DNA of 64,000 bases from Clostridium ljungdahlii DSM 13528 (GCF_000143685.1 NC_014328.1:930001-994000), one strand, 5' to 3'; counted from the first letter of the stretch, positions 8,397-18,180 are shown. Notes: generated from the sequence alone by a model not told the origin. Made by a program: numbers and translations.

Positions 8397-9553
8397 AAAT
8401 CAAAAGAAGGATACTTTCTATTTTATTAGTGTTATTATCTTCAGTAACATTATGTGGATGTTGGAATTATGTAGATATTGAAAAATATTCACTTGTAACA
8501 GGACTTTCACTGGATAAAGATAAAAAAAACAATAAATATGTGGTAAATGCAGAAATACTGAATTTTCAAATGTCCGGGAAAGAAGCTAAAGCAGTATCAA
8601 ACATAATTGAATCAAAAGGAAATACTATATTTGATGCAATGAGAAATATGATAAATACTACTGGTAATAAATTACATTGGGGGCATGCAAAAATTTTTAT
8701 TATAAGCAAAGATATAGCAGAAGAAGGCATTATTCCAGCACTTGATCTACCTTACAGAGATGCTGAAATGAGAGAAGAAATGTATGTATTAATTTCAAAT
8801 AAAAACCTTGCAAAGGAAATACTGCAGAGCAAAACTATAACCTCAAATTTAAAATCTTTTGATATTGCTAAAATGATAGAACATCAGAGAACACTTGCAA
8901 ATGCACCTATAGCTAGGGTTTATGAGATTATAAATAATATTGAAGGAAATGATATATCACCAGTTTTACCTCTTTATGATATACAAACAATTAATGGTAA
9001 GCGGACTGTAGAATTAATTGGTACAGCTGTGTTTAAAGGTGATAAGCTTGTTGGATCTTTAAATACAGATGAATCAAAATATTTTCTTTTTGCAGCTAAT
9101 CAGATTGATAAAGGGCTATTGGCTCAAAAAATTTTAGACGGGAATCAGATAACCAATATAACTTTAGAAATATTTGGAAGTAAAACAAAAATAAAACCCA
9201 TACATAAGAATGGAAAGCTTAGTATCAATATGAATATTAGGGTAGATGCATCAATAGCAGAAATCGAGGGAAGTAAAGATTTTATTCAAGAAAGTGGTCG
9301 TCAAAGGCTTAAACAAGCAGCTGAAGAATCACTAAAAGTATCGATAGGAAATACAGTTAACAAGGTTCAAAATAACTATGAAACAGATATTTTTGGATTT
9401 GGCAAACATATAAAATCCGACATACCTTCAGTTTGGAATGATGTTAAAGATAAATGGGACGATACTTTTAAAAACATGAATGTAAACATAAATATTGAAA
9501 TTCAGCTTAGAAACAGCGGACTTAATTCAAAAACTATTCAAAGAGGAATGTAA
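8393..9553 (+). CDS. Spore germination receptor C subunit, Ger(x)C lipoprotein
   Basis: 386-aa lipoprotein of the Ger(x)C family that caps the receptor on the outer face of the inner spore membrane. A lipoprotein signal is visible (LVLLSSVTLCGC, with the modified Cys in the LCGC lipobox), followed directly by WNYVDIEKYSLVTGLSLDKD, the family's characteristic start. TTG 8393 overlaps the stop codon of the A-subunit gene and has GGAGGT at 8379-8384, implying translational coupling. Gene order A-C-small-B differs from the commonest A-B-C order but is frequent in clostridia. Confidence 0.94.
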   Translation: MKIKRRILSILLVLLSSVTLCGCWNYVDIEKYSLVTGLSLDKDKKNNKYVVNAEILNFQMSGKEAKAVSNIIESKGNTIFDAMRNMINTTGNKLHWGHAKIFIISKDIAEEGIIPALDLPYRDAEMREEMYVLISNKNLAKEILQSKTITSNLKSFDIAKMIEHQRTLANAPIARVYEIINNIEGNDISPVLPLYDIQTINGKRTVELIGTAVFKGDKLVGSLNTDESKYFLFAANQIDKGLLAQKILDGNQITNITLEIFGSKTKIKPIHKNGKLSINMNIRVDASIAEIEGSKDFIQESGRQRLKQAAEESLKVSIGNTVNKVQNNYETDIFGFGKHIKSDIPSVWNDVKDKWDDTFKNMNVNINIEIQLRNSGLNSKTIQRGM

Positions 9554-9559
9554 CTTATA

Positions 9560-9778
9560 ATGCTATTTGTTTTATATTTGTTTATAATAACACTTTTTAT
9601 TATATATGATCTTATTCCAGTAACTAACAATAGAAACTGGAAAGTGTTTATTGTTTATACAACTTTTATACTATTTTCTTTTGTACTTGATGTATTGTTT
9701 GTCTTTCATATTAATGTACCCAGTCCGGCAGTACCTATAAAAAAAATCATTGAATTCATATTTAAGTTACAAGGTTGA
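9560..9778 (+). CDS. Small two-helix membrane protein inside the germination operon
   Basis: 72 aa with two membrane helices (LFVLYLFIITLFIIYDLI and VFIVYTTFILFSFVLDVLFV), lying 6 bp after the C-subunit gene and 18 bp before the B subunit. Its place and tight packing suggest an accessory germination protein, comparable to the small D-type subunits seen in some ger operons. No sequence family is recognised, so the role rests on context only. RBS is poor, which fits coupling to the upstream gene. Confidence 0.7.
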   Translation: MLFVLYLFIITLFIIYDLIPVTNNRNWKVFIVYTTFILFSFVLDVLFVFHINVPSPAVPIKKIIEFIFKLQG

Positions 9779-9796
9779 TTGAAAGGAGAGAAATAT

Positions 9797-10897
9797 GTGG
9801 ATAGACAAATAATATCTAATTCTCAAGGCATATGTATAATGTCTATGTTCTTAATTGGTACTTCTATTGTGCTAGAAGTTGCTAAAAATGCGAAACAAGA
9901 TGCTTGGATATCCATAGCACTTGGAATAATTATGTCACTGCCAATGATTGTTGTTTATTCAAAGCTACTTAATAATTTTCCTGAAAAAGATCTGTATGAT
10001 ATTTTTCAGTATGTATTTGGTAAAAAAATTGGTAAAGTAATTTCAGTATTATTTATCTGGTATGTATTCCACTTGGGTGCTTTAGTAATAAGAGTTTTTT
10101 CTGAATTTGTAAATGTAGTTTCATTGCCTGAAACGCCTCAATCTATTTTTGCTATTTTTCTCGGTCTATTGTGTATTTGGACTGTAAAATCTGGCATTGA
10201 AGTTTTAGGTCGTTTAGCTATGTTTTTTTTACCATTGATTATGGTAATTACAATAATTATCATAGCTCTTCTTTATACTAATTCCCACTTTATAAATTTA
10301 AAACCTATATTATATAATAATACAAAGCAGGTTTTGCTAGGAGCATTTTCTTCTTTTTCTTTTCCATTTACTCAATCAATTATCTTTACCACAGTTTTTC
10401 ATTCACTTAGAAATAAAAAGAAAATATTTAAAGTATTTCTTAAAGCATTGTTAATAAGTGGTATATTTCTTTTATTGTCTTCTATTAATAATGTAGTTGT
10501 TTTAGGTTCTCAAACAACTACAGATTTATATTTTCCCCAATTTACATCCACAAGAACGATAAAAATAGGTGATTTTATTGAAAGATTTGAAATTATTGTT
10601 GCATTAATATTTGTACTCATGGGATTTATTAAGGTAAGTGTGTGCTTGTATGCAGCATCAACTGGAACTGCTAAAATTTTCAATATAAATAATTACGGAA
10701 TAATGGTTGGTCCCATAGGACTTCTTATGATAAATTTATCACAAATACTATATAATAATACTATAGAAATGCTTTACTGGGCTAATAATATATACATTTA
10801 CTATGCTGTTCCGTTTCAAGTAATCTTACCGATAGTAACATTGATTATTTCACAGATAAAATTAAAATCAAATAAATCGAAACCAAAGGTATTTTAG
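9797..10897 (+). CDS. Spore germination receptor B subunit (GerAB/endospore germination permease)
   Basis: Integral membrane subunit of the germinant receptor, related to APC-superfamily amino acid permeases. 366 aa with about ten helices; the N-terminal DRQIISNSQGICIMSMFLIG and the central LLGAFSSFSFPFTQSI are typical of the family. GTG 9797 is preferred because GGAGAG lies at 9785-9790; a longer frame beginning TTG 9779 would place that RBS inside the gene. Last gene of the receptor operon. This subunit usually determines germinant recognition, but the ligand cannot be read from sequence. Confidence 0.93.
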   Translation: MDRQIISNSQGICIMSMFLIGTSIVLEVAKNAKQDAWISIALGIIMSLPMIVVYSKLLNNFPEKDLYDIFQYVFGKKIGKVISVLFIWYVFHLGALVIRVFSEFVNVVSLPETPQSIFAIFLGLLCIWTVKSGIEVLGRLAMFFLPLIMVITIIIIALLYTNSHFINLKPILYNNTKQVLLGAFSSFSFPFTQSIIFTTVFHSLRNKKKIFKVFLKALLISGIFLLLSSINNVVVLGSQTTTDLYFPQFTSTRTIKIGDFIERFEIIVALIFVLMGFIKVSVCLYAASTGTAKIFNINNYGIMVGPIGLLMINLSQILYNNTIEMLYWANNIYIYYAVPFQVILPIVTLIISQIKLKSNKSKPKVF

Positions 10898-10962
10898 AAA
10901 ATGCATTAACTAATACCATACTTTCATACTTTTTAAACTTAAGAATTGTATTTTTGTAAGAA

Positions 10963-10996
10963 AGCTGTTACACATTTAGTATAACAGCTATACATT
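10963..10996. terminator. Terminator between convergent germination operon and small minus-strand gene
   Basis: AGCTGTTA (10963-10970) pairs with TAACAGCT (10982-10989), with T-rich flanks on both sides. It lies between the end of the B-subunit gene and the end of the convergent 63-codon gene, so it probably serves both. Confidence 0.6.
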
Positions 10997-10997
10997 T

Positions 10998-11189
10998 TTA
11001 GTCTACAAAACTATTCCAGTAATTTGAATAATCAATTGCTGCAGGTGATATATTGGAGTATTTTACATCATAGTGTTCAGCTAATGCATTTATGAATTCT
11101 TTTGCAGGCATTCCGGATTTTTCTATTAAATTTTCAATTTGCTTTTGTAAGTCTTCTGGTATTTTAGAAAAACAGTAGGTAGTATTCAT
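10998..11189 (-). CDS. Small protein of unknown function
   Basis: 63 aa, soluble and predicted helical (IPEDLQKQIENLIEKSGMPAKEFINALAEHY), which resembles a small ribbon-helix-helix or antitoxin-like fold but lacks a clear DNA-binding motif. A strong AAGGGGGA ribosome binding site upstream of the ATG at 11189 supports real translation. It stands alone, with about 145 bp of promoter-containing DNA upstream. No toxin partner is adjacent, so an antitoxin role is not claimed. Confidence 0.6.
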   Translation of the reverse strand: MNTTYCFSKIPEDLQKQIENLIEKSGMPAKEFINALAEHYDVKYSNISPAAIDYSNYWNSFVD

Positions 11190-11334
11190 TTTAACAAATC
11201 CCCCTTATAATATAGTGCTAACGTTTAATATATTATATGATATATAACTTTTTAAGTGTAATATATATGCTGAATTTCTATCTTTAGTATAGCACTATAT
11301 ACAAAAAATTCAATAAAGAGTAGCCTGCAAAATA

Positions 11335-11967
11335 TTATTTTTTATGTACTTCTTTGAAAGTAAGTATTTTTTTATATACATTTTGTGCTTCTATCAGAGT
11401 AAGTGTTTTTTGTATACATTCTGCTATTAATTTATGGCCTAGTGCTGTAGGATGAATTCCATCTATAAACAAATCGTCCTTGGTGTTTGTTTCTAATTTT
11501 TCCTGAAAGCAGCTATAAAAGTCTGCATAAAAAAGACTATTTTTAGTGCAAAAATCTATTATCCAATTTCTGTATTCACTTTCTAGCTCACTTACTTTCT
11601 CATAATCTAAAGTACTATCCCATTTTTCCTTAGCTAATTTTTTGTATACGAGAGGTTCTATGCCTATTATTGTAATTATTTTTGCAGATAAGGATTCTTT
11701 TATGATCTCTTTTAAATTATCTGTTACTAGTTTTAGAGATCTTCCAGTCATAAAGTCGTTACATCCAACCATAATGAGTACATGACTAGGATTATTTTGA
11801 ATTACATCTTTATAAGAACGTGACAGCAATCCCGAAGCCGTATCTCCACATACTCCTTTGTTTAAAATATCTATTTGAAGTTTTTCTCTTAGAATGGATA
11901 CAAAACATTCACTATTAGAAACACCATATCCAGCAGTTAAGCTGTCTCCTATACATACCATTTTCAT
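11335..11967 (-). CDS. SGNH/GDSL-family lipase/esterase
   Basis: 210-aa cytoplasmic hydrolase of the SGNH family. All four blocks are visible: IGDSLTAGYG (Ser nucleophile), NKGVCGDTASG (Gly), MVGCNDF (Asn) and FIDGIHPTALGHKLIAE (Asp and His). It resembles the lysophospholipase/thioesterase-I-like group without a signal peptide. ATG 11967 is chosen because AAGGAGA lies upstream; a longer frame from 12027 would put this RBS inside the coding sequence. It is divergent from the purine operon. Substrate unknown. Confidence 0.88.
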   Translation of the reverse strand: MKMVCIGDSLTAGYGVSNSECFVSILREKLQIDILNKGVCGDTASGLLSRSYKDVIQNNPSHVLIMVGCNDFMTGRSLKLVTDNLKEIIKESLSAKIITIIGIEPLVYKKLAKEKWDSTLDYEKVSELESEYRNWIIDFCTKNSLFYADFYSCFQEKLETNTKDDLFIDGIHPTALGHKLIAECIQKTLTLIEAQNVYKKILTFKEVHKK

Positions 11968-12094
11968 AGGTAAATAATCTCCTTTCAGTTTTAAAACGTA
12001 AAATAATGTTCGATATGGTATGAACATTACAACTATATAATTTTTTACAATCTCAAAATATACGAATATTATGCGTTAAATTAGATTGAACGTA

Positions 12095-12123
12095 TTGAAT
12101 TATATAATTTGATATGATAATAT
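12095..12123 (+). promoter_or_regulatory. Putative promoter of the purine operon
   Basis: TTGAAT (12095-12100), 17-bp spacer and TAATAT (12118-12123), placing the start about 20 nt upstream of the riboswitch aptamer. The region is very AT-rich, so other -10 placements are possible. Confidence 0.5.
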
Positions 12124-12150
12124 AAGTATATCATAAATAAATGAATAGAA

Positions 12151-12222
12151 TATCCATATAATCCTAATAATGAGGTTTAGGAGTATCTACAGGGAACCGT
12201 AAAATTCTCACAGCTATGGATA
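12151..12222 (+). promoter_or_regulatory. Atypical purine riboswitch aptamer upstream of purE
   Basis: P1 is a perfect 8-bp helix, TATCCATA (12151-12158) with TATGGATA (12215-12222). J1/2 TAA, a P2 with TCCTAA/TTAGGA, an L2 AATGAGG (GG retained), J2/3 GTATCTAC, and an L3 beginning CCGTAAA all match the purine aptamer. The J3/1 strand is unusual: after P3 comes A-C-A-G-C before the P1 strand instead of the usual two-base A-C, and the base pair closing P3 is lost. The specificity-position C is kept. It controls purine synthesis genes. Confidence 0.85.
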
Positions 12223-12277
12223 ACTTTATTTAAAGCTAGATGTTTTTATATCAAGTTTTAGTTAAGGTGACTAGCTT

Positions 12278-12324
12278 AAGGTTTCACATAGATTCTCAAT
12301 TGTAGATTTATTGAAACCTTTTTA
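12278..12324 (+). terminator. Riboswitch-controlled terminator before purE
   Basis: AAGGTTTCA (12278-12286) pairs with TGAAACCTT (12312-12320), followed by a T-rich tract. It lies between the aptamer and the purE RBS. AAGCTAG (12233-12239) can pair with CTAGCTT (12271-12277), directly against the base of this stem, and could be part of the alternative fold. Expected effect: ligand binding ends transcription. Confidence 0.75.
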
Positions 12325-12374
12325 TTATACTTTTGGTGATATGATCTAACATTTGTTGTTTAAGGAGGACGAAT

Positions 12375-12854
12375 ATGAAAGTAGCAATTATATTTGGAAG
12401 TAGTTCCGACATTGACAAGATGAAAGGAGCTGCCAAAGCCTTAAAAGAATTTGATATTCAATATGAGGCATATATTTTATCAGCTCACAGGGTTCCGGAA
12501 AAGCTTTTGGAAACTGTAAAAAAATTAGAAGAAGAAGGCTGTGAATGTATTATTTCAGGTGCTGGTCTTGCAGCACACCTTCCAGGAGTTATTGCAGCTA
12601 ATACAATTATTCCAGTTATAGGAGTTCCACTTAATGCAGCTATTTCTGGACTTGATTCTCTCTTTTCAATAGTACAGATGCCAAAATCTATACCTGTAGC
12701 TACAGTTGGAATAAATAACAGTTACAATGCAGGCATGCTGGCAGTAGAGATTTTAGCACTTAAATATTCTGAAATTAAAAAGAAATTAATTGAATATAGA
12801 AAAAATATGAAAGAAAAGTTTATAAATGAAAATGGAAAAGGAGTGGAATTATAA
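12375..12854 (+). CDS. purE: 5-(carboxyamino)imidazole ribonucleotide mutase / AIR carboxylase catalytic subunit
   Basis: Forms CAIR in IMP synthesis. 159 aa with the PurE blocks [39 protein letters not shown] and [12 protein letters not shown]. The layout is that of the bacterial N5-CAIR mutase, yet no purK lies beside it; purK may be elsewhere, or bicarbonate may be used non-enzymatically. ATG 12375 follows AAGGAGGA. First gene of a seven-gene operon behind the atypical purine riboswitch. Confidence 0.95.
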   Translation: MKVAIIFGSSSDIDKMKGAAKALKEFDIQYEAYILSAHRVPEKLLETVKKLEEEGCECIISGAGLAAHLPGVIAANTIIPVIGVPLNAAISGLDSLFSIVQMPKSIPVATVGINNSYNAGMLAVEILALKYSEIKKKLIEYRKNMKEKFINENGKGVEL

Positions 12855-12855
12855 T

Positions 12856-13563
12856 ATGGAAAAAGGAAAAATGATATATGAAGGAAAAGCAAAAAAGGTA
12901 TATGAGACAGAAGACAAAGACAAGGTAATAATTTATTATAAAGATGATGCTACAGCTTTTAATGGAGAGAAAAAGGGACAAATATCAGATAAAGGAGTAT
13001 TAAATAATACAATTACTTCAATGCTCTTTGAGCTGCTTGAAAAACATGGTATAGAAACTCACTTTGAGCAAAAATTAAATGATAGAGAACAACTTTGTAA
13101 AAAGGTAGAAATAGTTCCTCTAGAAGTAATTGTTAGAAATGTAGCAGCAGGGAGTATGGCAAAGAGATTGGGACTAGAGGAAGGCAGCGCACTTAAAACT
13201 ACAGTATATGAATTAAGCTATAAAAATGATGAACTTGGAGATCCTCTTATAAATGATTATCATGCAGTTGGAATTGGAGCTGCTACTTTTGATGAGCTTA
13301 AAACTATATATAAGATGACAGAATCTATAAACAATATTTTAAAAGAATTTTTCTTAAGACAGGGAATAAAATTAATAGATTTTAAATTGGAATTTGGAAA
13401 ATTCAATGAAAAAATACTTTTAGCTGATGAGATATCACCAGATACATGTAGACTATGGGATGCAAAAACTAATGAAAAATTAGATAAAGATAGATTTAGA
13501 AGAGATATGGGAAATGTAAAAGAAGCCTATGTAGAAATATTGAAGAGAATAAGTAAAAATTAG
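12856..13563 (+). CDS. purC: SAICAR synthetase
   Basis: Phosphoribosylaminoimidazole-succinocarboxamide synthase, 235 aa: joins aspartate to CAIR using ATP. Starts [12 protein letters not shown], then the conserved [26 protein letters not shown] and [17 protein letters not shown] 12856, 1 bp after the purE stop, has AAGGAGTGG overlapping the purE 3' end, implying coupling. A longer in-frame start inside purE is possible but has no RBS. Confidence 0.96.
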   Translation: MEKGKMIYEGKAKKVYETEDKDKVIIYYKDDATAFNGEKKGQISDKGVLNNTITSMLFELLEKHGIETHFEQKLNDREQLCKKVEIVPLEVIVRNVAAGSMAKRLGLEEGSALKTTVYELSYKNDELGDPLINDYHAVGIGAATFDELKTIYKMTESINNILKEFFLRQGIKLIDFKLEFGKFNEKILLADEISPDTCRLWDAKTNEKLDKDRFRRDMGNVKEAYVEILKRISKN

Positions 13564-13603
13564 CAGCTGCCTTAATTTTATGGTTAAAAGGAGAGAATTT
13601 TTA

Positions 13604-15049
13604 ATGTGCACTTTAAATGATAAATTTAATACTTGCTCCTGTATTGATTTGGAGGAAGATAAATTCAAGGACGAATGCGGTGTATTTGGAATATTTTCTA
13701 AGAACAATATAGATGTAGCATCTTTAACTTATTATGGACTATATGCTCTCCAGCATAGGGGGCAGGAAAGTGCAGGTATTGTAGTTTCTGATGGAAGTGA
13801 ATTTAAGTATCATAAAGGGATGGGACTTGTAGCAGATGTATTTAATAAGGATATATTAGAAGGACTTAAAGGGAAAAGTGCTATAGGTCATGTAAGGTAT
13901 TCTACAGCAGGCTCTAGTACTTTAAACAATGCCCAGCCGCTTATGGTGAAGTATAAACTTGGATCTATTGCTATAGCACACAATGGTACTTTGGTCAATG
14001 CAGATGTCATAAGAGGACTTTTAGAAGACGCAGGATATATCTTTCAGACATCTGTAGATTCAGAAGTTATTTTAAGTCTTATTGCAAGAGAGGCTAAGAG
14101 AGATATAGGTAAAGCTGTAGTAGATACAGTTCAGGCAGTGAAAGGTTCTTATGCCATTACTATTTTAACGGAAAATGAGCTTATAGGTGTAAGAGATCCC
14201 AATGGAATAAGACCACTTTGTATAGGCGAATTAAACGGAGATTATATACTCTGTTCTGAAAGCTGTGCCCTGGATTCTATAGGAGCAAATTTTATAAGAG
14301 ATGTAAAGCCTGGAGAAATTGTAATTATAAACGATGATGGAATTAAATCTATAAATTTTGCAGAAAAGACAAAATGTGAAACCTGCTCTTTTGAATATAT
14401 ATATTTTGCAAGACCAGATAGTACTATAGATGATATAAATGTATATACATCAAGAGTTAAAGCAGGAAGAATACTTTATAGAGAAAACCCAGTAGAAGCA
14501 GATGTGGTTATAGGTGTCCCTGATTCGGGAATACCAGCAGCTCTTGGATATTCAGAAGAATCGGGAATACCTTATGCTATAGGATTTATAAAAAATAAAT
14601 ATGTAGGAAGAACATTTATTGCTCCATCCCAAGAACTTAGGTCTAAAGCAGTAGCTGTAAAGTTAAACCCTCTAAAGGTAAATGTAGAGGGAAAAAGAGT
14701 GGTAATTGTTGATGATTCCATAGTTAGAGGAACTACCAGTGGAAAACTTGTAGAAATACTTAGAAAAGCTGGAGCTACTGAAGTGCACTTTAGAGTTTCA
14801 TCTCCTGTAGTTAAGTATCCTTGCTATTTTGGCATTGACACCCCTTATAGGTCTCAACTTATAGGTTCTAATGCAAAAATAGAGGAAATAAGGGATAAAA
14901 TAGGAGCAGATAGTTTAGGCTATATAAGTATAGATGGAATTTTGAAATCCCTTCAATGTACTGAGTCAAAAGGATATTGTTTAGGGTGCTTTAATGGAAT
15001 ATACCCAATATCTGTACCTATAGAAAAAGATAAAAATTATTTAGAGTAA
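13604..15049 (+). CDS. purF: Amidophosphoribosyltransferase
   Basis: First committed enzyme of purine synthesis (PRPP + glutamine to phosphoribosylamine), 481 aa. A 24-residue propeptide precedes the Ntn nucleophile in DECGVFGIF (Cys25), so self-cleavage is expected. Conserved Cys in ETCSFEYIYFARPD, YPCYFGID and YCLGCFNGIYP match the Bacillus-type 4Fe-4S PurF. The PRPP motif VVIVDDSIVRGTT is present. ATG 13604 follows AAAAGGAGAG; an upstream in-frame ATG at 13580 precedes that RBS and is less likely. Confidence 0.96.
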   Translation: MCTLNDKFNTCSCIDLEEDKFKDECGVFGIFSKNNIDVASLTYYGLYALQHRGQESAGIVVSDGSEFKYHKGMGLVADVFNKDILEGLKGKSAIGHVRYSTAGSSTLNNAQPLMVKYKLGSIAIAHNGTLVNADVIRGLLEDAGYIFQTSVDSEVILSLIAREAKRDIGKAVVDTVQAVKGSYAITILTENELIGVRDPNGIRPLCIGELNGDYILCSESCALDSIGANFIRDVKPGEIVIINDDGIKSINFAEKTKCETCSFEYIYFARPDSTIDDINVYTSRVKAGRILYRENPVEADVVIGVPDSGIPAALGYSEESGIPYAIGFIKNKYVGRTFIAPSQELRSKAVAVKLNPLKVNVEGKRVVIVDDSIVRGTTSGKLVEILRKAGATEVHFRVSSPVVKYPCYFGIDTPYRSQLIGSNAKIEEIRDKIGADSLGYISIDGILKSLQCTESKGYCLGCFNGIYPISVPIEKDKNYLE

Positions 15050-15062
15050 GAGGTGGTTTGCT

Positions 15063-16058
15063 GTGGTAACATATAAAGATTCCGGTGTAAATATTGAAGA
15101 AGGATATAAGTCAGTAAAACTTATGAAAGAATATTCATCTAAGACTTTTATACCAGGAGTTTTAAATGGACTTGGAAGTTTTGCAGGTATGTTTGAACTT
15201 GGTAAATATAAAAATCCAGTACTTGTATCTGGAACAGATGGAGTAGGAACAAAGTTAAAAATAGCATTTCAAATGAAAATGTATGATACAGTGGGAATAG
15301 ATTGCGTGGCTATGTGTGTAAATGATGTTTTATGTCATGGTGCAAAACCCCTGTTTTTTTTAGACTACCTAGCTTGCTCTAATTTAGAAGCAGAAGTTGC
15401 AGCAGATTTGGTTAAAGGCGTATCAGATGGATGTATTCAGGCAGGTTGTGCCCTAATTGGTGGAGAAACTGCTGAAATGCCTGGCTTTTATTCCAAGGGA
15501 GACTATGACATGGCAGGATTCACCGTAGGAGTTGTGGAAAGAGATAATATAATAAATGGGAGTACAGTAGAAGAAGGAGATGTCCTTGTAGGAATAGCAT
15601 CTAGTGGAGTTCACAGTAATGGATATTCATTAGTAAGGAAAATTGTAAAAGATTTTGATGAGGACTTTTTGGGTACGCCTATAGGAAAAGTACTTTTAAC
15701 ACCTACAAAGATATATGTAAAACCTGTACTTAAACTTTTGGATAAATTTAAAATTAAAGCTATGGCTCATATAACTGGAGGGGGATTCTTTGAAAACATA
15801 CCTAGAATGTTTAAAGATGATTTTACTGCAGTTATAGATAAGAAGAGTTTTGAAGTGCCACCTATATTTAAGCATTTAATGGAACTAGGTGTAGAAGAAA
15901 AGCAGATGTACAATACCTATAACATGGGAATAGGATTTGTACTATGTGTAGATAATAAAGATGCTAAAAACGTAGTGGAAGAATTAAATAAAATGGGTGA
16001 AAAGGCATATATAATAGGAAGTGTAAAAAAAGGGGAAAAAGCAGTATGTTTAAAATAG
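15063..16058 (+). CDS. purM: AIR synthetase (FGAM cyclo-ligase)
   Basis: ATP-dependent ring closure of FGAM to AIR, 331 aa. The PurM/ThiL superfamily marks are present: VSGTDGVGTKLK near the N-terminus, DCVAMCVNDVLCHGAKPLFFLDYLA, and the glycine-rich AHITGGGFFENIPR. Starts GTG 15063, 13 bp after purF, with AGAGGTGG upstream. Its last 13 bases overlap purN. purL, which makes its substrate, is not in this window. Confidence 0.96.
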   Translation: MVTYKDSGVNIEEGYKSVKLMKEYSSKTFIPGVLNGLGSFAGMFELGKYKNPVLVSGTDGVGTKLKIAFQMKMYDTVGIDCVAMCVNDVLCHGAKPLFFLDYLACSNLEAEVAADLVKGVSDGCIQAGCALIGGETAEMPGFYSKGDYDMAGFTVGVVERDNIINGSTVEEGDVLVGIASSGVHSNGYSLVRKIVKDFDEDFLGTPIGKVLLTPTKIYVKPVLKLLDKFKIKAMAHITGGGFFENIPRMFKDDFTAVIDKKSFEVPPIFKHLMELGVEEKQMYNTYNMGIGFVLCVDNKDAKNVVEELNKMGEKAYIIGSVKKGEKAVCLK

Positions 16059-16660
16059 CAGTTTTGGTTTCTGGAGGAGGTACTGACCTTCAGTCTATAA
16101 TAGATGCAGTTGAGAGCGGATATATAAAAAGCTGCAGTATAGAAGCTGTCATAGGTGACAGACCTGGAATTTATGCTTTAGAAAGAGCTGAAAAGCATAA
16201 TATAAAATCCTATGTATTAGATAAGAAAATACATAAGTCTAATATTTCTCAGGAAATATTAAAGATGCTTAAAGACAAAGTTGACTTAATAGTATGCGCA
16301 GGATGGCTTTCCATACTTAAAGGAGAGCTGATTTCAGAATTTAGAAATAAAATAGTAAATATACACCCTTCTTTAATACCGTCTTTTTGCGGAGATGGTA
16401 TGTATGGCATAAAGGTTCATGAAAAGGCAATTGAGTATGGAGTCAAAGTATCAGGCTGCACTGTACACTTTGTAGATGAGGGTACAGACAGTGGTCCTAT
16501 AATAATTCAAAAGACAGTTCCTGTATATTTTGAAGATACTCCAGAAATGCTTCAAAAGAGAATATTAGAAGAAGAGCATAAAGCCCTTCCTGAAGTTATC
16601 AAACTTATTTCTGAAAACAAAATAGTGGTGGAGAACAGAATAGTAAAAGTTTGTAATTAA
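16046..16660 (+). CDS. purN: GAR transformylase
   Basis: Phosphoribosylglycinamide formyltransferase, 204 aa, using 10-formyl-THF. VLVSGGGTDLQSI opens the fold; VNIHPSLIPSFCG carries the catalytic Asn and His, and VHFVDEGTDSGPII the catalytic Asp. It overlaps purM by 13 bp, with AAAGGGGA within purM. Consistent with folate-dependent rather than formate-dependent (PurT) chemistry at this step. Confidence 0.95.
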   Translation: MFKIAVLVSGGGTDLQSIIDAVESGYIKSCSIEAVIGDRPGIYALERAEKHNIKSYVLDKKIHKSNISQEILKMLKDKVDLIVCAGWLSILKGELISEFRNKIVNIHPSLIPSFCGDGMYGIKVHEKAIEYGVKVSGCTVHFVDEGTDSGPIIIQKTVPVYFEDTPEMLQKRILEEEHKALPEVIKLISENKIVVENRIVKVCN

Positions 16661-16680
16661 AATAATTGGAGGTGCAAATT

Positions 16681-18180
16681 ATGATAGATCGTGCATTAAT
16701 AAGTGTTTATAACAAAAATGGATTATTGGATTTAGCAAAATTTTTGATAAATAGGGGAGTTGAAATAATATCTACAGGTGGAACTTATAGATACCTTGTA
16801 GAAAATAATATAAAGGTTACAGAAGTATCTAAAGTTACTGGATTTGATGAGATACTAGATGGCAGAGTAAAGACACTTCATCCAGTTATACATGGTGGTA
16901 TACTTGCCAAAAGAGATAATAAAGAACATATGGATACTATAAAAAGTAAGAACATAAAACCAATAGATATGGTAGTCGTAAATTTATATCCTTTTTTCGA
17001 CAAGGTATGTGATAATATAACTTTTGATGAAAAAATAGAGTTTATTGATATTGGCGGTCCAACTATGATAAGAGCTGCAGCTAAAAATTTTCAAGATGTA
17101 ATAGTTGTTACAGATGTAAATGACTATTCACAAATAATTAACGAAATAGAAACTTCTGGAGACGTAAAATATGAATTTAGGAGAAAACTTGCAGGTAAGG
17201 TATTTAATTTAATGTCTGCCTATGATGGAGCTATAAGTAACTTCCTACTTGAAGATGAATATCCAGAATACTTAAGCTTGTCTTATAAAAAATCTGAAAG
17301 CTTGAGATATGGAGAAAATCCACATCAAAGTGCAGCTTATTACACAGAAACTGTAGGAAAAGCTCCTATGAAGGATTTTGAACAGTTAAGTGGTAAGACA
17401 CTTTCATATAATAATATGAGAGATATGGATATGGCCTGGAAGGCAGTAAATGAATTTGAGGAAGTATGTTGTGTTGCAGTTAAGCACAATACTCCTTGTG
17501 GTGTAGCCCTTGGTAAAGACTTACATGAGGCTTATGTAAAAGCTTATGAGTGTGATTCTACTTCTATTTTTGGAGGCATTATAGCTGTAAATAGAAAATT
17601 AGATGCAAAGACTGCAGAGGAAATAGCTAAAATTTTTGTTGAAATAGTTATTGCACCGGATTTTGATAAGGATGCAGTTGAAATATTAAAGGCAAAGAAA
17701 AATCTAAGAATAATTAAGTGTGATGTAAAACCTACTAATGGTGTTGAAATATCAAAATTAGATGGTGGGATACTTGTACAATCTTTTGATGATAAGCTGG
17801 TAGATGAGACTAAAGTAGTTACAGAAAAGAAACCTTCAAAAGAAGAAATGGATAATTTGATATTTGGAATGAAGGTTTGTAAATACGTAAAATCAAATGC
17901 TATTGTAGTAGTTAAAGATTTTATGGCTAAAGGAATTGGTGGAGGACAGGTAAATAGAATATGGCCTGCATGCCAGGCACTTGATAGGGCAGGAGATGGG
18001 GTAGTACTTGCCTCAGATGCATTTTTCCCATTTAGTGATGTAGTATGTGAAGCAGCAAAACATGGAATAAAATCTATAATACAACCAGGAGGTTCCATAA
18101 AAGATAAGGATTCTATAGATGAATGTAATAAAAATGGAATTTCTATGGTGTTTACAGGGGTAAGACATTTTAAACATTAG
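16681..18180 (+). CDS. purH: Bifunctional AICAR transformylase / IMP cyclohydrolase
   Basis: Last two steps to IMP, 499 aa. The N-terminal MGS-like cyclohydrolase domain shows [10 protein letters not shown] and [16 protein letters not shown]; the C-terminal transformylase has the catalytic KHNTPCGVA and the closing [23 protein letters not shown] 16681 follows TTGGAGGTG. It is 20 bp after purN. The following 85-bp gap holds a palindrome that might reduce read-through into purD. Confidence 0.96.
   Translation: MIDRALISVYNKNGLLDLAKFLINRGVEIISTGGTYRYLVENNIKVTEVSKVTGFDEILDGRVKTLHPVIHGGILAKRDNKEHMDTIKSKNIKPIDMVVVNLYPFFDKVCDNITFDEKIEFIDIGGPTMIRAAAKNFQDVIVVTDVNDYSQIINEIETSGDVKYEFRRKLAGKVFNLMSAYDGAISNFLLEDEYPEYLSLSYKKSESLRYGENPHQSAAYYTETVGKAPMKDFEQLSGKTLSYNNMRDMDMAWKAVNEFEEVCCVAVKHNTPCGVALGKDLHEAYVKAYECDSTSIFGGIIAVNRKLDAKTAEEIAKIFVEIVIAPDFDKDAVEILKAKKNLRIIKCDVKPTNGVEISKLDGGILVQSFDDKLVDETKVVTEKKPSKEEMDNLIFGMKVCKYVKSNAIVVVKDFMAKGIGGGQVNRIWPACQALDRAGDGVVLASDAFFPFSDVVCEAAKHGIKSIIQPGGSIKDKDSIDECNKNGISMVFTGVRHFKH

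Noticed and set aside
10998..11189. Antitoxin of a toxin-antitoxin pair
   Set aside because: No partner gene is adjacent and no DNA-binding motif is clear.
17544..18098. 184-codon minus-strand open frame
   Set aside because: Antisense to the C-terminal part of purH, which is unmistakable.
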